10,022 nucleotides of DNA from Pseudomonadota bacterium (GTDB lineage: Bacteria; Pseudomonadota; Alphaproteobacteria; Sphingomonadales; Sphingomonadaceae): NCBI GenBank assembly GCA_963205285.1, contig CAUJJQ010000078.1:1-10022 (forward strand), read 5' to 3'. This document shows positions 5,657 to 10,022 of the stretch, in pieces; the stretch's first letter is position 1, and each line of letters begins with the position of its first letter. The translations under genes were made by a program, and so were the position numbers. The notes beneath the pieces are model-generated. The model did not search any database, was not told the origin of the DNA, and saw nothing but the letters and a program-made list of their open reading frames with translations.

Positions 5657-6499
5657 ACGCTCTATCGCCCAGCTGGCGGTCATATTTTGTGCGCGGCGAG
5701 GGATGTCGGCGCGCGCTTCGCTGAAACTGACCCGTTCACCGGCGGGCAGGACAGCGACCGGCGGCGTGATTATCCATTCATAGACAATGTCGCCGCGTCC
5801 GTCGCGCAATTCGGCGCGAATCGGCGGGACGCGCTGCGCCCGATCGGTCGGGTTGATGATGCTGCCATTGGCGGCGAAATATACCGTGCCGTTGGCCAAA
5901 ACCCGGTAATCCTGCGCCGCGCGCGGCAGTTCGATCACCAGGTCCGGTTCATCGCTGGGGCGGATAACGAAAATCTCCTCTGCCCAGCGCGGCAGGCCAA
6001 AGGTGGCAATGGCACCCCATAAGGCTGCGACAGCCAAGGCAAAACCGATGGCGAGCGCTGTCCAAAATTTGGCCGGGTTGCGCCGTGGTCGCCGTGCGCC
6101 GGGGCCAAAGGGTGGCGGCGGCAGGTCGCGCGCGCCGTCGATGTCAAAATCTTCCCCCTGCGGCAATGGCGGCGGGGTTTCGGGAAAATCATCGGCTGCG
6201 CGTGGCTCTGTCAGCGAAGAAAAGGGCGGCGATGCAACACTTGGGCTTTCAACAGCGGGCGACGCGACGGGTTCGGGTGCCACCATTGTTGGCGCTGGGG
6301 GTGCTACCGGTGGCGGGGCGACGGGCCGCGTCGCTGCTGGAGCAACTGGTTCTTGTGGGGCAGGCGGTTCAACCGGGGTTGCAGGCGGCTGGAACCATTT
6401 ATGCCCGCATGCGGCGCAATGCACCTGCCGCCCGCGCGCGCCAATGGCACTGTCGGGCACAACATAGCGTGTATGGCAGGCAGGGCAGCTTAAGATCAT
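5654..6499 (-). CDS. MJ0042-type zinc-ribbon, proline-rich, single-pass membrane protein
   Basis: A 281-residue protein of unknown exact function. Residues 1-36 form an MJ0042-type zinc ribbon with C5-x2-C8 and C28-x2-C31. A Pro/Ala/Val-rich low-complexity linker (about 37-115) and an acidic stretch ([10 protein letters not shown]) follow. A basic patch RRPRRNPAK (136-144) precedes one membrane helix, about 145-168, so the ribbon is predicted cytoplasmic. The roughly 110-residue C-terminal domain would be periplasmic: [20 protein letters not shown] begins a beta-rich region resembling DUF3426/FxLYD-like domains of such proteins. The start at 6499 (ATG) puts the first cysteine at residue 5; an in-frame GTG at 6517 adds six residues, and neither has a clear Shine-Dalgarno. 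It is divergent from ftsE. A link between metal or redox sensing and division is only suggested by position. The TAG stop is the first codon of the right repeat. Confidence 0.8.
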   Translation of the reverse strand: MILSCPACHTRYVVPDSAIGARGRQVHCAACGHKWFQPPATPVEPPAPQEPVAPAATRPVAPPPVAPPAPTMVAPEPVASPAVESPSVASPPFSSLTEPRAADDFPETPPPLPQGEDFDIDGARDLPPPPFGPGARRPRRNPAKFWTALAIGFALAVAALWGAIATFGLPRWAEEIFVIRPSDEPDLVIELPRAAQDYRVLANGTVYFAANGSIINPTDRAQRVPPIRAELRDGRGDIVYEWIITPPVAVLPAGERVSFSEARADIPRRAQNMTASWAIER

Positions 6500-6672
6500 G
6501 TGCCGCTGTCTAAACACAAGCGCCCGCCACTATGCAAGCACGACGATGCAAGCGCCACCTTGTCGTGGCAGCAAAAGCCGTGCATGAACCACTGCCAGCC
6601 GATGCCCCCATCCCCCCGCCGGGATGCGTTGAACCGGGCAAATAGTCGTTTCTGGCGGTGTGGAGCGCAGCT
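6500..6672. other. Divergent intergenic region between the zinc-ribbon gene and ftsE
   Basis: About 170 bases must contain promoters in both directions, but none could be assigned with confidence. One weak inverted repeat is present: TGGCAG (6566-6571) and CTGCCA (6592-6597), 20 bases apart. No gene is supported here. Confidence 0.35.
6662..6665 (+). promoter_or_regulatory. Ribosome binding site favouring a TTG start for ftsE
   Basis: GGAG ends 7 bases before TTG 6673. The competing in-frame GTG at 6658 has no purine-rich sequence at the right distance. Confidence 0.45.
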
Positions 6673-7428
6673 TTGGACCATATTTCCGGCGCGCCGTCCC
6701 TGTCGAGCAAGGATTTGGTACGTTTCGACAATGTCGGGCTGCGCTATGATAATAGCGGCGAAGTGCTGAGCGATATCAGTTTTTCGCTGGCGCGCGGTGG
6801 ATTCTATTTTGTGGCCGGGCCATCGGGCGCGGGCAAAACATCGCTGCTGAAACTATTGTACCTCGCGCAGCGGCCATCGCGTGGCAAAATCACCATGTTT
6901 GATGCCGATATTGGCATGCTGGAACGGCGGCGTTTGCCGGGTTTTCGCAGACGTATTGGCGTTGTATTTCAAGACTTTAGATTGATTCCGCACCTATCCG
7001 CCTTTGACAATGTGGCGCTGCCGTTGCGCATCTCGGGGCTGAATGAATCGGATATTCTAGGGCCGGTCAGCGAAATGCTCGACTGGGTGAAATTGGGCCC
7101 ACGTATGCATGCGCTACCATCCAGCCTGTCGGGCGGGGAACAGCAACGCGTGGCAATTGCCCGCGCGGTGATCGGCCGCCCGCTGCTGCTCATTGCCGAC
7201 GAACCGACGGGCAATGTGGACCCCGATATGGCGGTGCGCCTGCTGCAATTATTTGAAGGGTTGAATAACAGCGGGACGACCGTGGTGGTGGCGACCCACG
7301 ACCTCCACCTGATGAATCGCATCCCCGGCGCGCATCTGATGCGCGTTGCCAAGGGCCGATTGGCCGATCCTACCGGCGCATTGCGATACCCCCCGGCAAG
7401 TCGCCGGGCATCGGCGGGGCTGGCATGA
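6673..7428 (+). CDS. ftsE: Cell division ATP-binding protein FtsE
   Basis: The ABC-type ATPase subunit of FtsEX, the divisome complex that uses ATP hydrolysis to drive periplasmic control of septal peptidoglycan hydrolases. With the TTG start it has 251 residues. The motifs are complete: Walker A GPSGAGKTS (49-57), Q-loop VVFQDFRLIPHLSAFDNVAL, signature LSGGEQQ (152-158), Walker B ending in D176 with catalytic E177 (ADEPTGNVD), and H-loop H209 (ATHD). It is slightly longer than typical FtsE (about 220-230), with extra residues at both ends. GTG 6658 (256 residues) is the alternative start. Its stop overlaps the ftsX start (ATGA), so the two should be translationally coupled. LolD-type ATPases share these motifs, but the ftsX neighbour settles the call. 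Confidence 0.93.
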   Translation: MDHISGAPSLSSKDLVRFDNVGLRYDNSGEVLSDISFSLARGGFYFVAGPSGAGKTSLLKLLYLAQRPSRGKITMFDADIGMLERRRLPGFRRRIGVVFQDFRLIPHLSAFDNVALPLRISGLNESDILGPVSEMLDWVKLGPRMHALPSSLSGGEQQRVAIARAVIGRPLLLIADEPTGNVDPDMAVRLLQLFEGLNNSGTTVVVATHDLHLMNRIPGAHLMRVAKGRLADPTGALRYPPASRRASAGLA

Positions 7429-8297
7429 GCGCGGCTGACCAAATGCCCACCCCTTTGCAACCGGCGCAGGGGCTGGCCGGGCCGGTGCCGTGGATGGTGG
7501 CGGTGATGACGATGCTGGCCATGCTCGCGCTGGCGGGGGCATTGGCGCTGACCCCTGCGGCAGCCAGCCTGTCGGGACAGATTGTCGACCGCGTCAGCAT
7601 CCAGGTGCCGATTGCCGAACCCCTGCAACGGCGGATGGTAGTGCGCCAGTTGCGCGAAAATCTGGCCGACGCGCCCTATGTCCGCGATGTACAGGTGCTG
7701 AGCGAAAGTGCGCTTCGCGCCATGGCTGATCAATGGTTGGGTGATGCGGGGGAGGATGCGGCGCTGACCTTGCCTGCGATCATAGATGTCGATTTGGTGT
7801 CGGCGGACGGCTATGATCGGCTGGTGCGCAATGTTCGACAAATTTCACCCGATGCCGAAGTGGTGCCGCATGCACGCTATTTGGGGCCGGTTGCATCGCT
7901 GATGCGTTCGCTGGGCTGGATTGCAGCGGGCATAGCGCTGCTGACCGCACTGGTTGCGGGCGCGATTGCCGTCCTGTCGGCGCGTAGCCGGCTGGAGGGG
8001 GAGCGCGAGACCATCGACATTTTGCATCTGGTCGGTGCAACCGATGTTCAGATTGCCCGCATGTTTCAGCGTCAGGTGGCGCGCGATACCCTGTGGGGAG
8101 TGACAATCGGCGGCGCGATAGGGCTGTTGCTGACCTTGCTTTTGTTTTGGCAATTGCGCGGCATCGCCAGCGGTTTGGCGACAGGCGGGGCGGCTTGGTC
8201 GATGGTCTTGCTGCTGCTGATCCCGCCCGTCATCCTAGTCATCGCGGTTTTTTCGGCGCGGCGGGCGGTGCTGCACGCATTGGGGAATATGGTGTGA
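7425..8297 (+). CDS. ftsX: Cell division protein FtsX (permease-like)
   Basis: A 290-residue inner-membrane partner of FtsE. Four membrane helices are visible: about 22-42, 164-186, 222-243 and 256-277. A periplasmic loop of roughly 120 residues sits between the first two, the classic FtsX layout. The cytoplasmic stretch ETIDILHLVGATDVQIARMF (195-214) is the coupling region typical of FtsX. The periplasmic loop normally receives or controls hydrolase activators such as EnvC or amidases; none is encoded nearby. The ATG at 7425 overlaps the ftsE stop, and the TGA stop overlaps the next gene's GTG. FtsX sequences are divergent, so the identity rests on topology, this motif and the ftsE neighbour. 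Confidence 0.92.
   Translation: MSAADQMPTPLQPAQGLAGPVPWMVAVMTMLAMLALAGALALTPAAASLSGQIVDRVSIQVPIAEPLQRRMVVRQLRENLADAPYVRDVQVLSESALRAMADQWLGDAGEDAALTLPAIIDVDLVSADGYDRLVRNVRQISPDAEVVPHARYLGPVASLMRSLGWIAAGIALLTALVAGAIAVLSARSRLEGERETIDILHLVGATDVQIARMFQRQVARDTLWGVTIGGAIGLLLTLLLFWQLRGIASGLATGGAAWSMVLLLLIPPVILVIAVFSARRAVLHALGNMV
8282..8286 (+). promoter_or_regulatory. Ribosome binding site inside ftsX for the YdcF-like gene
   Basis: GGGGA, in the last codons of ftsX, is 7 bases before GTG 8294. This supports a coupled start over any start further upstream in the same frame within ftsX. Confidence 0.5.
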
Positions 8298-8836
8298 AGC
8301 GGCGGATTGCATGGCGATTGGGTTCGGCGCTGCTGCTAGGCTGGCTGCTCGGCTTTATCTGGTTCGCGCTGTTTCTGCCGCAACCCTTGGGTGATTGGCG
8401 CACCGACGGCGTTGTCGTGCTGACCGGCGGGCCACATCGTATCGACCGTGGGCTGGATCTGCTGGCAAAGGGGCAGGCGCAGCGGATGCTGATTTCGGGG
8501 GTGGACCGCAGCGTTACCGCCGCCGCGCTCGCCCAAACATATCACCGCCCCCGCGCGCTGTTTGATTGCTGCATTGTCTTGGGACGGGAGGCTGCGGACA
8601 CGCGCGGCAATGGGCAGGAAGTGGCGGCATGGGTGCGCCGTCGTGGCTATCATTCGATCCGCCTTGTCACCACCGACTGGCATATGCGCCGCGCGCGCTT
8701 TGAGTTGCAGCAAAGCCTGCCCGCCGATGTAATAGTGGTGGCGGACGCCGTGCCGTCACGCCCGCGTTTTCAAACCTTGCTGCGCGAATATAATAAATTG
8801 CTGCTGCGTATCGCCGGTTCCGTGGTCGGATTATAG
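8294..8836 (+). CDS. YdcF/ElyC/SanA-family (DUF218) membrane-anchored protein
   Basis: A 180-residue protein with one N-terminal membrane helix (about 10-28, after basic KRRIAWR) and a DUF218 domain facing the periplasm. Family hallmarks in order are VVVLTGG (40-46), RIDRGLDLLAKG, LISGVD (66-71), the central ADTRGNGQEVAAW (101-113), and TTDWHMRRA (126-134), where polar residues such as D128 and H130 are typically conserved. E. coli members (ElyC, SanA) act in envelope integrity and peptidoglycan or lipid-carrier metabolism; the biochemical reaction here is not shown by sequence. It starts at GTG 8294, overlapping the ftsX stop. A longer reading back to 8093 would lie inside ftsX and is rejected. 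It is 12 bases from the acyltransferase gene, so all four genes likely form one operon. Confidence 0.87.
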   Translation: MKRRIAWRLGSALLLGWLLGFIWFALFLPQPLGDWRTDGVVVLTGGPHRIDRGLDLLAKGQAQRMLISGVDRSVTAAALAQTYHRPRALFDCCIVLGREAADTRGNGQEVAAWVRRRGYHSIRLVTTDWHMRRARFELQQSLPADVIVVADAVPSRPRFQTLLREYNKLLLRIAGSVVGL

Positions 8837-8848
8837 GATTAGGCGCGC

Positions 8849-9568
8849 GTGCAAACTGGTTTTCCGCTGATTTCCGTTATTCGTACCATGGTATGGGGCA
8901 TATTTTTTTATGTCGGCAGCCTATTGCTGGTCGGGCTGGCGGCGATTCTGGCCCCCTTTTCACAGGGCGCGCTGGTGACGCTGACCCGGTGCTGGAGCAG
9001 GTGGCACCGCATTTGTGCCGCGATATTTCTGGGGCAAAGGGTGCAGGTGACGGGCGCGCTGCCAACCGGCGCAGCCTTTGTCATCATGAAGCATGAAGCG
9101 ATGTTTGAAACCATCGACATGCCGCTATTATTCCATCGGCCGGTGGTATTTGCCAAAGCGGAATTGTTCGACATTCCGCTGTGGGGGCGGTTGGCTCGGC
9201 GCTACGGCCTGTTGCCGATCGAACGCGATGCGGGGGCCAGGGCATTGCGCCAAATGCGGCGCAGCGCGCTCGACGTCATGGCAAAGGGCAGGCCGTTGAT
9301 CCTTCTTCCTGAGGGGACACGCGTTCCCCATGGCGAACATCCGTCGATCCGCAGCGGTTTTGCCGGATTATATGCGCTGCTCGGCGTGGATGTGACCCCG
9401 GTTGCGGTCAACAGCGGCGCATTGCGCCATGCACGCTGGCGCTGGGTGCGATTGCCGGGCGCCATATCCTATCAGGTTGGTGCAACCATTCCCGCTGGAT
9501 TGCCGCGCGATGAAGCAGAAAATTTGGCGCATCGCGCGATTAACCTGCTCAATGCACAAAATGATTAA
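8849..9568 (+). CDS. Lysophospholipid acyltransferase, PlsC-like (1-acylglycerol-3-phosphate O-acyltransferase family)
   Basis: A 239-residue membrane enzyme of the LPLAT superfamily, probably transferring an acyl chain to 1-acylglycerol-3-phosphate to make phosphatidic acid. An N-terminal membrane helix spans about 12-35. The first catalytic block is H82-EAMF-E87, an HX4E version of the usual HX4D. VVFAKAELFDIPLWGRLARR and YGLLPIERDAGARAL form the middle blocks, and LPEGTR (153-158) is the substrate-binding block. GTG 8849 follows AGGATTAGG (8835-8843); an in-frame ATG at 8888 would cut the membrane helix. It is last in the ftsEX operon. Its stop overlaps the convergent dehydrogenase stop in TTAA (9565-9568). 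The substrate could also be another lyso-lipid. Confidence 0.88.
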   Translation: MQTGFPLISVIRTMVWGIFFYVGSLLLVGLAAILAPFSQGALVTLTRCWSRWHRICAAIFLGQRVQVTGALPTGAAFVIMKHEAMFETIDMPLLFHRPVVFAKAELFDIPLWGRLARRYGLLPIERDAGARALRQMRRSALDVMAKGRPLILLPEGTRVPHGEHPSIRSGFAGLYALLGVDVTPVAVNSGALRHARWRWVRLPGAISYQVGATIPAGLPRDEAENLAHRAINLLNAQND

Positions 9569-10022
9569 TCGTGGCGGCGACCAAAATCGGGGGCAGCATC
9601 ATCCTGCCCCTCTTGGATGATGCTTTGACGGATCGCGCGGGTGCGGGTGAAATGGTCGAATAACATATCACCATCGCCGATGCGGATGGCGCGCTGCAAT
9701 GCGGTCAAATCCTCGGTAAATCGTTGCAGCATCGTCAAAACGGCCTCGCGGTTATGCAGGAAAACATCGCGCCACATTATGGGGTCGGATGCGGCGATGC
9801 GGGTGAAATCGCGAAAGCCCCCGGCGGAATATTTAATCACTTCCCCCTCGCTCACCTGCTCCAGGTCGGACGCAGTGCCGACAATCGTATAAGCGATTAA
9901 GTGCGGCAAATGGCTGGTGACGGCCAGAACCATGTCGTGGTGAGCGGCGTCCATATATTCGACATGGGCACCCAACGCCTGCCAGAAATTGCTGACCAGC
10001 GCCACTGCCGCCGCATTGGCAC
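9565..10022 (-). CDS. tyrA: Prephenate/arogenate dehydrogenase, C-terminal part (5' truncated by window)
   Basis: The last 151 residues of a TyrA/TyrC-family dehydrogenase, which oxidatively decarboxylates prephenate or arogenate on the way to tyrosine. The N-terminal NAD(P)-binding fold is beyond the window. The all-helical C-terminal domain is strongly conserved: FWQALGAHVEYMDAAHHDMV, then LAVTSHLPHLIAYTIVGTA with the substrate-binding HLPH region, then YSAGGFRDFTRIAASDP, MWRDVF and FTEDLTALQRAI. The frame is open to the right edge. It ends at TAA, complement of 9565-9567, convergent with the acyltransferase gene and overlapping it by 4 bases. Cofactor and substrate preference cannot be judged without the N-terminus; alphaproteobacterial homologues are often cyclohexadienyl (TyrC-type) enzymes. 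Confidence 0.92.
   Translation of the reverse strand, partial: ANAAAVALVSNFWQALGAHVEYMDAAHHDMVLAVTSHLPHLIAYTIVGTASDLEQVSEGEVIKYSAGGFRDFTRIAASDPIMWRDVFLHNREAVLTMLQRFTEDLTALQRAIRIGDGDMLFDHFTRTRAIRQSIIQEGQDDAAPDFGRRHD

Noticed and set aside
6003..6467. Gly/Ala-rich plus-strand ORF opposite the zinc-ribbon gene
   Set aside because: It is the antisense of the proline-rich linker; the minus frame has the zinc ribbon, membrane helix and a sensible start.
8093..8293. N-terminal extension of the YdcF-like gene into ftsX
   Set aside because: The extension is a basic shadow of the ftsX frame; GTG 8294 has a Shine-Dalgarno and begins the membrane anchor.

Overview
The window looks like a high-GC alphaproteobacterial chromosome, most likely a sphingomonad (Sphingomonadaceae, Sphingopyxis/Sphingomonas-like). 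This rests on protein flavour (DUF4402 subunit with chaperone and usher, a proline-rich MJ0042 zinc-ribbon protein beside ftsEX, an alphaproteobacterial arogenate/prephenate dehydrogenase) and on the short palindromic intergenic repeats. The genus is inference; no similarity search was run.

Layout. (1) 2-304: 3' end of parB, chromosome partitioning. (2) 467-4918, + strand: a compact alternative chaperone-usher fimbrial locus, with a DUF4402 subunit (467-973), a long intercistronic gap holding a strong stem-loop, a periplasmic chaperone (1234-2064), and a 934-residue usher (2114-4918) with an unusual C-terminal SdrD-B/carboxypeptidase-regulatory-like extension. (3) 4916-5656: a non-coding interval between convergent genes. 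It is framed by two inverted copies of a 105-bp structured repeat and contains a tRNA-Leu(GAG) gene (minus strand) plus several smaller palindromic repeats. (4) 5654-6499, minus strand: zinc-ribbon, proline-rich, single-pass membrane protein. (5) 6673-9568, + strand: a tight operon ftsE-ftsX-YdcF-like-acyltransferase, with start/stop overlaps at the first two junctions. (6) 9565-10022, minus strand: 3' part of a prephenate/arogenate dehydrogenase, sharing a TTAA stop overlap with the acyltransferase.

How the genes fit together. The three fimbrial genes should be enough to secrete and assemble a surface fibre: subunit, periplasmic folding partner and outer-membrane pore. The ftsEX operon concerns the envelope: FtsEX controls septal peptidoglycan hydrolysis, YdcF/ElyC-type proteins act in envelope metabolism, and the acyltransferase makes phospholipid precursors.

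The most unusual element is the mirrored 105-bp repeat. It is about 85% identical between copies, folds into two hairpins, shows one clear compensatory base-pair change, and supplies the TAG stop codons of both flanking genes.
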